Shown: piece after piece, positions 23,970-32,098 of the stretch | Position numbering within the stretch: position 1 is the first letter of the stretch | Layout of the letters: every line of letters begins with the position of its first letter | Assembly (NCBI RefSeq): GCF_000024345.1 | Contig: NC_013729.1 | Location: 5,394,001 to 5,458,000, forward strand | Source: Kribbella flavida DSM 17836 | GTDB lineage: Bacteria; Actinomycetota; Actinomycetes; Propionibacteriales; Kribbellaceae | DNA length: 64,000 nucleotides | Reading direction: 5' to 3' | The notes under the pieces: generated by a model | Seen by the model: the letters and a program-made list of their open reading frames with translations, nothing else | What the model was told of the DNA's origin: nothing | Database searches by the model: none | Position numbers and translations under genes: made by a program

Positions 23970-25118
23970 TCAGGCGGCGTCGGGCACGATGAGGGGCTTG
24001 ATGCAGCCGTCGAGCTTGGCCGAGAACAGGTGGTAGCCCTCGGCGATGTGCTCGAGCGGGATGCGGTGCGTGACGATGTCGCTCGGCTTCAGGTAGCCGT
24101 TGCGGATGTGCTCGAACAGCCGCGGCCACTGCCGTTTGACCGGCGCCTGGTTCATCCGCAGCGTCAACCCCTTGTTCAGCGCGTCCCCGAATTTCACCGC
24201 GCTGAACAAGGGGCCGTAGGCCCCCATCACCGAGACGGTGCCGCCCTTGCGGACCCCGTCGATCGCCCAGTTCAGCGCGATCGGCGACCCGCCCTGCAGC
24301 TTCAGCTTCGCCGCGGTGACGTGCTGCAGCAGGTTGCCGTCGGCCTCGGCGCCGACCGCGTCGATCGCCACGTCGGCGCCCAGGCCGTCGGTGAGCTTCT
24401 TCAGCTGCACCACGATGTCGGCGTACTCGGTGAAGTTGTGCGTCTCGGCGTGGGCGAACGTGCGGGCCTTCTCCAGCCGGTACTCCAGGTGGTCGATCAC
24501 GATCACCCGGCCGGCGCCCATCAGCCAGGCCGACTTCGCCGCGAACAGGCCGACCGGGCCCGCCCCGAAGACCACCACGACGTCGCCCTCGACGATGTCG
24601 CCGAGCTGGGCGCCGAAGTACCCGGTGGCCAGCGCGTCGGTGAGCAGCACCGCGTCGTCGTCGTCCATCCAGGCCGGGATCGGGCTCGGGCCGACGTCGG
24701 CGAACGGGACCCGGACGTACTCCGCCTGGCCGCCGTCGTAACCGCCGCAGGTGTGCGAGTAGCCGTAGATGCCGCCGACCGCGGTGGCGTTCGGATTGAC
24801 GTTGTGGCAGTTCGAGTACAGGCCGCGGGCGCAGAAGAAGCAGGTTCCGCAGAAGATGTTGAACGGCACCATCACCCGGTCGCCGGGCTGCAGCGTGGCC
24901 ACCGACGGGCCGACCTCGTCGACGATGCCGACGAACTCGTGGCCGAACGTCATGCCGACCCGGGTGTCCGGCATCATGCCGTGGTACAGGTGCAGGTCCG
25001 AGCCGCAGATCGCGGCCCGGGTGACCCGGACGATCGCGTCGTTCGGATGCTCGATCGCCGGCCGGTCCTTCTGCTCGACCCGGACGCGGTACGGGCCGCG
25101 GTACACCATCGCTCGCAC
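23970..25118 (-). CDS. Zinc-dependent alcohol (formaldehyde-type) dehydrogenase
   Basis: 382-aa medium-chain dehydrogenase/reductase. Catalytic zinc ligands are Cys38 (AAICGSDLHLYHG), His60 and Glu61 (FGHEFVG); the structural zinc uses Cys90, Cys93, Cys96 and Cys104 (CGTCFFCARGLYSNC). The nucleotide-binding motif is VVFGAGPVGLFAAKSAW, followed by IDHLEYRLEKA, the Asp marking NAD preference. The extended family resembles glutathione-independent formaldehyde dehydrogenase-like enzymes. GTG 25118 follows GGAGGTGG by 4 bases; an ATG at 25109 is weaker. It leads two downstream unknown genes with 13 and 12 nt gaps. Confidence 0.93.
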   Translation of the reverse strand: MRAMVYRGPYRVRVEQKDRPAIEHPNDAIVRVTRAAICGSDLHLYHGMMPDTRVGMTFGHEFVGIVDEVGPSVATLQPGDRVMVPFNIFCGTCFFCARGLYSNCHNVNPNATAVGGIYGYSHTCGGYDGGQAEYVRVPFADVGPSPIPAWMDDDDAVLLTDALATGYFGAQLGDIVEGDVVVVFGAGPVGLFAAKSAWLMGAGRVIVIDHLEYRLEKARTFAHAETHNFTEYADIVVQLKKLTDGLGADVAIDAVGAEADGNLLQHVTAAKLKLQGGSPIALNWAIDGVRKGGTVSVMGAYGPLFSAVKFGDALNKGLTLRMNQAPVKRQWPRLFEHIRNGYLKPSDIVTHRIPLEHIAEGYHLFSAKLDGCIKPLIVPDAA

Positions 25119-25205
25119 TCAGCCACCTCCTGCCGCTGTCCGCCACCGCTGCGGCGGCGGACTTCCGCCGTACCCCTCAGCACGGCGGATAAACCGGCGG
25201 GCAGG

Positions 25206-25679
25206 TCAGTCGAGCGCGACCACCCGCCGGGAATCGGCGCCCGTGCCGTACTCCGGGTCGCCGCCGCGGATCAGGACCGAGTGCTCGACCGCCGTGGCCC
25301 GGTAGAGCCGGAACAACCCCTCGCCCTGCAGCTCCGGCAGCGTGAAGTGGCGTTCGGGGTCGAGCCGGCTGTTGTAGATCGCCATCGCCTGCTCCAGCTC
25401 GTCGTCGGAGATCCGGGCGGCGGTCGCCTCGACGTACAGCGCCTGCGCCTTGCCGACCGCGACCCGCGAGTCGAAGATCGCCAGACTCACCTCCGGCCGG
25501 GCGGCGATGTTCCCGGAGTGCCGGGTGTCCGGGGAGGAGACCCAGTAGAAGTGGCGGTAGTCCTGCGGCACGAAGTACACCGGGCTGACCCAGGGCTTCC
25601 CGTCGGCGTCCGCCGTGCCGAGAGCGAGGTAAAGGTTGTCGTCGATCAGCTGTCGGGCCAGGGCAGCGTGGTCGGTCAT
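25206..25679 (-). CDS. Pyridoxamine 5'-phosphate oxidase-family (split-barrel) protein
   Basis: 157-aa flavin/deazaflavin-binding split-barrel protein. The pattern LALGTADADGKPWVSPVYFV, then HFYWVSSPDTRHSGNIAARP, is characteristic of small PPOX-fold proteins that bind FMN or F420. Function undefined. ATG 25679 has GGAGG nicely spaced. It sits 17 nt downstream of the lipoprotein hydrolase gene and 87 bp upstream of the alcohol dehydrogenase, all leftward, so it may be part of the same transcript. Confidence 0.87.
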   Translation of the reverse strand: MTDHAALARQLIDDNLYLALGTADADGKPWVSPVYFVPQDYRHFYWVSSPDTRHSGNIAARPEVSLAIFDSRVAVGKAQALYVEATAARISDDELEQAMAIYNSRLDPERHFTLPELQGEGLFRLYRATAVEHSVLIRGGDPEYGTGADSRRVVALD

Positions 25680-25696
25680 TCGGGCCTCCAGTGGGC

Positions 25697-26533
25697 TCAG
25701 CCGAGTAGTCGCAGGGTCTCGTCCCGGCAGGCTACCCAGGCGTCGTGCTCCGGGTCGATGAGCTCGAAGTGCCCGACCCGCGGCAGCTCGGTCAGCCGCA
25801 CCTGCCCGCCGGCCCGCCGCACGGCGTCGCTGTACCGGCGGCTCTGCTCGATCGGCACCTGGCGGTCGTCCGTCCCGTGCACCAGCGCGACCGGCACCGG
25901 CAACGGCACCTGCTCGTACGGCGACGCGGCGGCGTACGAGACTCTGCTGTCGGCCGGTCCGGATCCCATCAACCGCTGCACCGCATCACCACCGACCCGC
26001 TCGTCGTACGCCTTCACCAGATCAAGGACGCCGGCCTGCGCCACCGCGCCCTTCAGGACGACCCGGGGCCGGGCTCCCGGCGTACCAGCGGCGAAGGCCG
26101 GCCGCCCTGCGGCCCAGACCGCCAGCTGCCCACCGGCCGAGTGGCCGAGGGCGACCACCTGCGCCGGATCGATCCGCGGCTGGTCCCCGAGCGCGTCGAT
26201 CGCCGCGGCCACGTCCTCGCAGGTGGCCGGCCAGCCGCCGCCGTTGCCGACGCGCCGGTACTCGATCGCGTACCCGGCGACACCGTGCTTCGCCAGGTCC
26301 GCGGCCAACGGCGTCGCCAGGCCCTTGCCGTAGGCGCTCATCCAGAAGCCGCCGTGGATCACCACGACGGCGGGTACCTGGCGGTCGCCGGACGGAAGGT
26401 GGAGCTCCGCCACCTGAGACGGGTCGTCGCCGTACCTCACCTCCACCGCAGGCCGTTCGAGCGGCTCGTCATCGCACCCGCCCAAGGCGGCGGTGCCCAG
26501 GACGAGCCGGACGAGCGAGCGACGCGTGATCAT
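25697..26533 (-). CDS. Lipoprotein alpha/beta hydrolase (esterase-like)
   Basis: 278-aa alpha/beta hydrolase exported as a lipoprotein. The signal has RR at residues 4-5 and a lipobox AALGGC, with Cys20 as the lipidation site. Oxyanion loop VVIHGGFW, nucleophile elbow GHSAGG and a terminal VGHFELIDPEH supplying the catalytic His place it among BD-FAE/steryl-type esterases. ATG 26533 overlaps the stop of the upstream 650-aa gene by 4 nt (ATGA), a sign of coupled translation. Substrate unknown; coupling with a glycosidase-like partner suggests an acyl or acetyl carbohydrate ester. Confidence 0.86.
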   Translation of the reverse strand: MITRRSLVRLVLGTAALGGCDDEPLERPAVEVRYGDDPSQVAELHLPSGDRQVPAVVVIHGGFWMSAYGKGLATPLAADLAKHGVAGYAIEYRRVGNGGGWPATCEDVAAAIDALGDQPRIDPAQVVALGHSAGGQLAVWAAGRPAFAAGTPGARPRVVLKGAVAQAGVLDLVKAYDERVGGDAVQRLMGSGPADSRVSYAAASPYEQVPLPVPVALVHGTDDRQVPIEQSRRYSDAVRRAGGQVRLTELPRVGHFELIDPEHDAWVACRDETLRLLG

Positions 26534-28482
26534 GGCGAGGGGTTCGGTCCTGCGCCCGCGAAGGATGGGTTGAGGCGGAGCAGGTAGACCAGCGCCCAGT
26601 CCTGGTCGTTGGCGAGGGGGTCGGCGACATGGGCCGGGAGGTTGTTGACGGCGCTGGGGTAGACGAAAGCGCAGGTGGCTGAGCCGTCGGCGTGGAAGTT
26701 GACCAGGTTGGCGCGCAGGATCGCTTCGCCCGCGGCACGGAGCTGGTCGGAAGGCAGCAGCTCCTCCGGCCAGGTCAGGTAGACGGCCGCGCTCAGGACG
26801 GACCAGTAGTGCGGGAACACGTCGCCCCACAGCCGGAGCAGACCGAACCAGTAGCCGTCCCAGTGCCGGATCGGTACGTGCCGCAGCCGTACGTCGGGCT
26901 GGTCCGCGGCGAACGCGGTCAGCCAGGGCAGGCGACGGGTGAGCTCGTCCGGGGCGATCGTGCCGGGCGCCTCCTGGTACGCCGCGATCAGCAGTTCCAG
27001 CAGCGGCGCGACCATCGACTGCTCGTAGTTGACCTCGTGCGGCGGCAGGTCGTCGCCGTAGTCCAGGAAGGCTCGGGCGTGCCGGGCGAGGTGCTCGCGC
27101 AGGCGGGCGGCAGTGTCCGGGTCGGTCAGCGTCGCCAGTTCGCGAAGGAGTGGGCCGAGGTCGAAGGCGAGGAAGTGGTCGCCGCCCAGGGCGTAGTACT
27201 GGTCGAGGATGCGGACCGCGCCGGCGGTGTCGCCCTGGCCGAGCAGGAAGCGAGCGAACCAGGGGAAGTTGTAGAGCCGCACCCGGCTCTCGTGCAGGCT
27301 GTCGTCTGCGACTGTGCCGTCCACGGCGACCAGATGCTCGAGGACGAACTCCTGATAGCCGGCCAGTGCTTCGTCCAGCTCGACCCGGTCTCCCCAGCCG
27401 CGGTCCCGGGCTGCCTGGAGGAGCAGAGCTGTACCGATCCGCTCGCGCGCGTCGGACCAGTCGCGCCAGCCGCCCGAGAGCACCCGCAGGCCGGTCTGGG
27501 CGTCGTACGGGACGAACGAGAATCGGCGGCTGTCGCTCAGCTCCACCGGTCGCTGGCGATCCAGCACGAACCGGATCCGCCGCTCGACGATGTCCCGCAG
27601 CGGCTCGTGGAACAGCACGCTGATCCGGGCGCGCGCCTTGCCGTCGGTCGCCTCGATGTACTGGATGCCGGCCGTCGCCGAACTCACCGCGGACGGGCCG
27701 CTGGCGCCCTCGGCCAGCTCCAGCGTCAGCGACTCCCCCACCTCGGCGGCCAGCCCAGGTGCGTCGATGAGCGGCTGCCAGCTCGCCCGGAAGTCGGCCA
27801 AGGTGTCGAACCACTCGAGCTGCCAGGTCCACCGGTGCGACTCACCAGGTGCGAGCATCAGGGGAGCTTGGCCGCCCATGGCGTGCGGCGCTCGCGCATG
27901 GTCGGTGACGTGCAGGTAGAGGTGGCCACGGCTGTTGCTGCTGGTCACACTGTCGCGCGACTCCACGGAGTACGCCCAGAGCTCGCCCTCCACCATCCGG
28001 AGGCCTAGTCCGGGACCGCTGCCATCCATCGGCACTGCCCAGACCCAGGAGTCGGCGCCGCCGGTCCACACGTGGGCGTGCACCGCACTGCGCAGACTCT
28101 CCCGGCTCGAGCTGTAGAGGTCGCGCCACGGCGTACTGATGCCCAGCGAGCCGATCTCCACCGGGGCGTCGCCGGTGTTGCGCAGCTCGTACGTCTCGGT
28201 CCAGCGGTCGCCGAAGCGCCGGCCGACACGCAGCTCCAACTCACCGAAGCGGTACAGCAGGTCGATGCCGGTCTGCCGCCAGCGAGTGAAGGCCGGTGCG
28301 TCGAACCGGTGGCTGCCGCGGGAGGTGACCACGAACCCCTTGCCCCAGTAGTGCGCCGGGTCGTGCCAGGCGCCGTCCGCGAGCAGCATCGAGTGCCCGC
28401 GCGACGGGTGCAGCACCGCCGCGACCGCCCCGTCGTCCGTCACCTCGGCCCGCCCGGCCCCGACCGCGAAAGTTTCCGGCAT
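26530..28482 (-). CDS. Large glycosidase-like protein (beta-sandwich plus alpha/alpha toroid), unassigned
   Basis: 650-aa protein with no signal peptide visible. The first 300 residues look like a beta-sandwich carbohydrate-active domain (LHPSRGHSMLLADGAWHDP, RWTETYELRNTGDAPVEIGS); the rest has the alternating helices and Trp/Tyr-rich loops of a six-hairpin glycosidase, for example ESRVRLYNFPWFARFLL, HEVNYEQSMVAPLLELL and PHYWSVLSAAVYLTWPE. I cannot name the family or the catalytic acids with confidence. It is the first gene in a leftward block, overlapping a lipoprotein esterase by 4 nt. ATG 28482 faces the divergent PPOX gene 85 bp away. A role in breaking down a substituted polysaccharide or oligosaccharide is inference. 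Confidence 0.6.
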   Translation of the reverse strand: MPETFAVGAGRAEVTDDGAVAAVLHPSRGHSMLLADGAWHDPAHYWGKGFVVTSRGSHRFDAPAFTRWRQTGIDLLYRFGELELRVGRRFGDRWTETYELRNTGDAPVEIGSLGISTPWRDLYSSSRESLRSAVHAHVWTGGADSWVWAVPMDGSGPGLGLRMVEGELWAYSVESRDSVTSSNSRGHLYLHVTDHARAPHAMGGQAPLMLAPGESHRWTWQLEWFDTLADFRASWQPLIDAPGLAAEVGESLTLELAEGASGPSAVSSATAGIQYIEATDGKARARISVLFHEPLRDIVERRIRFVLDRQRPVELSDSRRFSFVPYDAQTGLRVLSGGWRDWSDARERIGTALLLQAARDRGWGDRVELDEALAGYQEFVLEHLVAVDGTVADDSLHESRVRLYNFPWFARFLLGQGDTAGAVRILDQYYALGGDHFLAFDLGPLLRELATLTDPDTAARLREHLARHARAFLDYGDDLPPHEVNYEQSMVAPLLELLIAAYQEAPGTIAPDELTRRLPWLTAFAADQPDVRLRHVPIRHWDGYWFGLLRLWGDVFPHYWSVLSAAVYLTWPEELLPSDQLRAAGEAILRANLVNFHADGSATCAFVYPSAVNNLPAHVADPLANDQDWALVYLLRLNPSFAGAGPNPSP

Positions 28483-28567
28483 TGTCCCAACCTAGCGATG
28501 TCGAGCACCACGCAGCAGCTTCGTCCCCCTGGTGAAAGGCACCCACCCGATCGAGAGGAACAGCACG

Positions 28568-29053
28568 ATGAACCAGCACGAGATCGCCGAAATCCTGGCC
28601 AAGCCGTACTCCCAGCAGCTGCTCAACGGCAGGATTCCGGCCCGCTTCGCCTACGTCGGTCTCGACGGCGACCCGCGGGTCGTGCCGCTCGGCTTCCACT
28701 TCGACGGCGAGCGCCTGCAGCTGTTCACCGTGCCGAAGGCCGCCAAGGTGAACGCGCTGCGCAAGAACCCGCGGGTCGCGATCACCATCGACACCGAGGG
28801 CTTCCCGCCGAAGGTCCTGCTGATCCGCGGCACCACCGAGCTGCGGCTGGAGGACGGCGTTCCGGCCGACTACCTCGCCTCCGGCAAGCTGGTGCCCGCC
28901 GACGAGTTCGACGCCTGGAAGGCCGGCGTCGAGGCCCTGTACGACCAGATGGTCCGGATCACTGTCACCCCCGACTGGGTCAAGCTGCTCGACTTCGAGA
29001 CCACGCTGCCGAAGTCGGTCGCCGACCTGATCGCCGAGAAGCAGGGTGGCTAG
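28568..29053 (+). CDS. PPOX-class, probably F420-dependent, enzyme
   Basis: 161-aa split-barrel protein of the pyridoxamine-5'-phosphate-oxidase-like class. Features are GRIPARFAYVGLDGDPRVVPLGF, LFTVPKAAKVNALRKNPRV, and DTEGFPPKVLLIRGTTEL, typical of F420-dependent or flavin-dependent reductase-like members in actinobacteria. ATG 28568 has GAGAGGA ten bases upstream; 12 upstream in-frame codons are not family-like. Its TAG stop shares the palindrome CTAG with the stop of the convergent meaA gene (4-nt tail-to-tail overlap at 29050-29053). Confidence 0.84.
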   Translation: MNQHEIAEILAKPYSQQLLNGRIPARFAYVGLDGDPRVVPLGFHFDGERLQLFTVPKAAKVNALRKNPRVAITIDTEGFPPKVLLIRGTTELRLEDGVPADYLASGKLVPADEFDAWKAGVEALYDQMVRITVTPDWVKLLDFETTLPKSVADLIAEKQGG

Positions 29054-31023
29054 GGGCTCGCGTGGCGGATGACGTCGACGACGTCGGCCATCATGCCGGT
29101 CAGGTCGTAGTCCTTCGGGGTGTAGACGGCGGCGACGCCGGCGGCCTTCAGGGCGCGGGCGTCCGCGTCGGGCACGATGCCGCCGACGACGACCGGGACG
29201 TCGGTCAGGCCGGCCGCGCGCAGGCCGTCGACCACTTGCGGCACGAGCTCCATGTGGGAGCCGGACAGGATCGACAGGCCGACGCAGTGCACGTCCTCGG
29301 CGACCGCGGCGGCGACGATCTGCTCGGGCGTCAGCCGGATGCCCTGGTAGATCACCTCGAAGCCGACGTCGCGGGCCCGGACGGCGACCTGCTCGGCGCC
29401 GTTGGAGTGACCGTCCAAGCCGGGCTTGCCGACCAGCAGCCGCAACCGCCCACCGAGCTGCTCGGCCGTGGCGGCCACCTTCGCCCGCACGGCGGCGATC
29501 TCGGCTCCGCCTCCGGAGGTCCCGACCGAGCCGGACACCCCGGTCGGCGCACGGTACTCCCCGAACATCTCCCGCAGTACGCCGGCCCACTCGCCCGTCG
29601 TCACCCCGGCCCGGGCACAGGTCAGCGTCGCCGGCATCAGGTTGCCGGTGCCCTTGGCCGCCTCGCGCAGCGACGCCAGCGCCTCCTCGACCGCCTTCGG
29701 GTCGCGCTGGGCACGCCACTGCTCGAGCGACGTCAGCGCAGCGGCTTCGGCCGCCGGGTCGACGGTCTGGATCGCCGTGTCCAGGTCCGCGGTGAGCGGC
29801 GACGGCTCGGTGTTCTCGAACTTGTTGACGCCGACGACGATCTGCTCGCCGGACTCGATCCGCTGCCGCCGCTCGGCGTGCGACGCGACCAGCGCCTGCT
29901 TCAGGTAGCCGCTCTCCACCGCGGCGACCGCACCGCCCATCGCCTGGACCCGGTCGATCTCCTCGCGCGCGCCCTCGACCAGCTCGGCGACCTTCGCCTC
30001 GATCACGTGCGACCCGTCGAAGATGTCGTCGTACTCCAGCAGGTCCGACTCGTAGGCGAGCACCTGCTGCATGCGCAGCGACCACTGCTGGTCCCACGGG
30101 CGGGGCAGCCCGAGCGCCTCGTTCCAGGCCGGCAGCTGGACCGCCCGGGCGCGGGCGTTCTTCGACAGCGTGACGCCGAGCATCTCCAGCACGATCCGCT
30201 GCACGTTGTTCTCGGGCTGCGCCTCGGTCAGACCGAGCGAGTTCACCTGGACGCCGTACCGCAGGCGCCGGGCCTTCGGGTCGGTCACGCCGTACCGGTT
30301 GACGCAGATGTCGTCCCACAGCCGCACGAACGCGCGCATCTTGCACGTCTCCTCGATGAACCGCACGCCGGCGTTCACGAAGAACGAGATCCGCTGCACG
30401 ACGTCGCCGAACCGGTCCGGCGGGACCTGGCCGCCGGCACGGACCCGGTCGAGCACGGCGATCGCGGTCGACAGCGCGAAGGCCAGCTCCTGCACCGGCG
30501 TCGCCCCGGCCTCCTGCAGGTGGTAGCTGCAGATGTTGATCGGGTTCCACCTCGGCACGTTGGTGACCGTGTAGGCGATCAGGTCGGTGGTCAGCCGCAG
30601 CGAGGCGTCCGGCGGGAACGCGTAGGTGCCGCGGGACAGGTACTCCTTGACGATGTCGTTCTGCGTCGTGCCGGTCAGCTCGTCCGGCGTCGCGCCCTGC
30701 TCCTGCGCGGCGACCTGGTACAGCGCGAGCAGCCACATCGCGGTGGCGTTGATCGTCATCGACGTGTTCATCTGCGCCAGCGGGATCCGGTCGAACAGCG
30801 CCCGGACGTCGCCCAGGTGCGCCACCGGTACGCCGACCTTGCCGACCTCGCCCTTGGCCAGCCGGTGGTCGGCGTCGTACCCGGTCTGGGTCGGCAGGTC
30901 GAACGCGACCGACAGTCCGGTCTGGCCCTTGGCCAGATTGCGCCGGAACAGCGCGTTCGACTCCGCGGCCGAGGAGTGGCCGGCGTACGTCCGCATCACC
31001 CAGGGTCGGTCCGTCTCGGTCAT
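29050..31023 (-). CDS. meaA: Adenosylcobalamin-dependent ethylmalonyl-CoA mutase-type protein MeaA
   Basis: 657-aa single-chain mutase: N-terminal methylmalonyl-CoA-mutase barrel (about 1-500) and a C-terminal B12-binding domain (about 525-657). The start region DRPWVMRTYAGHSSAAESN and the stretch AKGQTGLSVAFDLPTQTGYD match MeaA/ethylmalonyl-CoA mutase, as does SLGLTEAQPENNVQRIVLEM. The B12 lower-axial motif is LDGHSNGAEQ (DxHxxG), with LSILSGSH and VVVGGIVPD completing the base-off pocket. MeaA isomerises ethylmalonyl-CoA to methylsuccinyl-CoA in the ethylmalonyl-CoA pathway. ATG 31023 is used. No crotonyl-CoA carboxylase/reductase or other pathway gene is adjacent; a PduO-type adenosyltransferase is 14 kb away. 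Confidence 0.9.
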   Translation of the reverse strand: MTETDRPWVMRTYAGHSSAAESNALFRRNLAKGQTGLSVAFDLPTQTGYDADHRLAKGEVGKVGVPVAHLGDVRALFDRIPLAQMNTSMTINATAMWLLALYQVAAQEQGATPDELTGTTQNDIVKEYLSRGTYAFPPDASLRLTTDLIAYTVTNVPRWNPINICSYHLQEAGATPVQELAFALSTAIAVLDRVRAGGQVPPDRFGDVVQRISFFVNAGVRFIEETCKMRAFVRLWDDICVNRYGVTDPKARRLRYGVQVNSLGLTEAQPENNVQRIVLEMLGVTLSKNARARAVQLPAWNEALGLPRPWDQQWSLRMQQVLAYESDLLEYDDIFDGSHVIEAKVAELVEGAREEIDRVQAMGGAVAAVESGYLKQALVASHAERRQRIESGEQIVVGVNKFENTEPSPLTADLDTAIQTVDPAAEAAALTSLEQWRAQRDPKAVEEALASLREAAKGTGNLMPATLTCARAGVTTGEWAGVLREMFGEYRAPTGVSGSVGTSGGGAEIAAVRAKVAATAEQLGGRLRLLVGKPGLDGHSNGAEQVAVRARDVGFEVIYQGIRLTPEQIVAAAVAEDVHCVGLSILSGSHMELVPQVVDGLRAAGLTDVPVVVGGIVPDADARALKAAGVAAVYTPKDYDLTGMMADVVDVIRHASP

Positions 31024-31107
31024 GTACCCGAGAGTAGGACTGTGTGTGCTTGTGAGTCCGCAGCTCGTGACCGGAGTCACCAGCGGCCTAGATCACAGGC
31101 TCCGGGA

Positions 31108-31452
31108 CTAGGCAGAGATCGGTAGTGGGGTCCGCTCGACGCTCAGGATCCGGTGCAGCCGGGTGACCGCGAGGATCCGCACCACCGAGGGGACCGGGTG
31201 CCGCAGCACGAGCCGGCGCCCGAGCAGCTGGGTCCGGCGGTGGGTGGCGACGAGCAGGCCGAGACCGGCGGCGTCGATCGCGTCGACCGCCTCCAGATCG
31301 ACCACGACGTCGCCGTCGGTGCGGTCGATCACGTCGTACAGCAGCTGGCGGGCCGCGCCCACCGAGCGGACGTCGAGCAGTCCGGCCAGGCGGACCACGT
31401 TGTCGGTGACTGGGTCGGCGTTGGTCCCTGCGTGTGGGGTCGGTGCGAGCAT
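31108..31452 (-). CDS. STAS-domain protein lacking the phosphorylatable Ser
   Basis: 114-aa anti-sigma-factor-antagonist fold. The core VVVDLEAVDAIDAAGLGLLVATHRR aligns with the usual DLS-V-FIDSSGLG-L segment, but the two residues after Asp60 are Ala61-Ala62 rather than Ser-Ser/Thr, so the kinase-dependent switch used by SpoIIAA/RsbV-type proteins should be missing. It could be a constitutively active antagonist or work as a scaffold. No cognate kinase/anti-sigma gene is next to it. ATG 31452 with GGAG-like GGAGGG upstream is plausible. It faces the divergent small membrane protein. Confidence 0.84.
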   Translation of the reverse strand: MLAPTPHAGTNADPVTDNVVRLAGLLDVRSVGAARQLLYDVIDRTDGDVVVDLEAVDAIDAAGLGLLVATHRRTQLLGRRLVLRHPVPSVVRILAVTRLHRILSVERTPLPISA

Positions 31453-31573
31453 GTCCGTGCCCTCCGCTCTTCCGGCAGCCCCCGAGTTGGCCGCACTGCA
31501 GCGTGTGTTGGTAAAGACTCCACGGCGACCCGGAAGGTTGCCAAGACCTCACGATCTTCCTTTTCGCGCGACA

Positions 31574-31906
31574 ATGGTGTGCGTGTTCGCCGACCAGTAC
31601 TTCCTGTTCCCGGTGGTGGCCATCGCGCTGACCGCCGGGATGGTGCTGCTGTGCCGCTGGGCCTTCTCCCGGCCCAAGGGCGGCTCGCTGGTCCGGCGGA
31701 CCGACTACTCGCCGGCCGACAAGACCACGTTCGGGCTGCTGGTCGACGTCCGGACCACCTCGACGTACAACGAGGCCCGGGTCAGCGTGTCGATGCTGAA
31801 GGACCTGGGCATCAAGGCGACCGCGGCCCGGACCAAGGAGGGCTGGTCGGTCTACGTCTGGCCGGCCGACGAAGCGGCGGCCCGCGGGTTCCTCGACGCC
31901 TCCTGA
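31574..31906 (+). CDS. Small single-pass membrane protein, unknown function
   Basis: 110-aa protein with an N-terminal membrane helix (FLFPVVAIALTAGMVLLCRWAF, about 9-30) and a cytoplasmic domain FGLLVDVRTTSTYNEARVSV, MLKDLGIKATAARTKEGW, SVYVWPADEAAARGFL. The soluble part looks like the alpha-beta domains that cover a substrate-like strand in many actinobacterial membrane-attached DUF proteins. Start is ATG 31574; GTG at 31577 and 31583 are in frame and cannot be excluded. The gene lies between the STAS protein (divergent) and the ECF sigma gene (same strand, 192 bp away). Confidence 0.78.
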   Translation: MVCVFADQYFLFPVVAIALTAGMVLLCRWAFSRPKGGSLVRRTDYSPADKTTFGLLVDVRTTSTYNEARVSVSMLKDLGIKATAARTKEGWSVYVWPADEAAARGFLDAS

Positions 31907-32098
31907 GCCGGTCAGTTTTCGCCGAGTTCAACTCCGCTGTCCTCCCCGGGCCTTGCTCGGGCGTCTCCGTCTCGGCAACCGACGGGGTACGAGAAGGGGT
32001 CTGGGGACATCGGACAAGTACAGGGTGAGCCGACCGGCAGCGCCGCTGCCCCGGGTCCCGCCGCCGGACCTGCCTCGGCCGGTCCTGTGAGGAGCCCG

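Noticed and set aside
28072..31125. A 1017-codon open frame antisense to meaA and part of the glycosidase-like gene.
   Set aside because: Shadow of codon bias; the opposite strand carries the recognised enzyme throughout.
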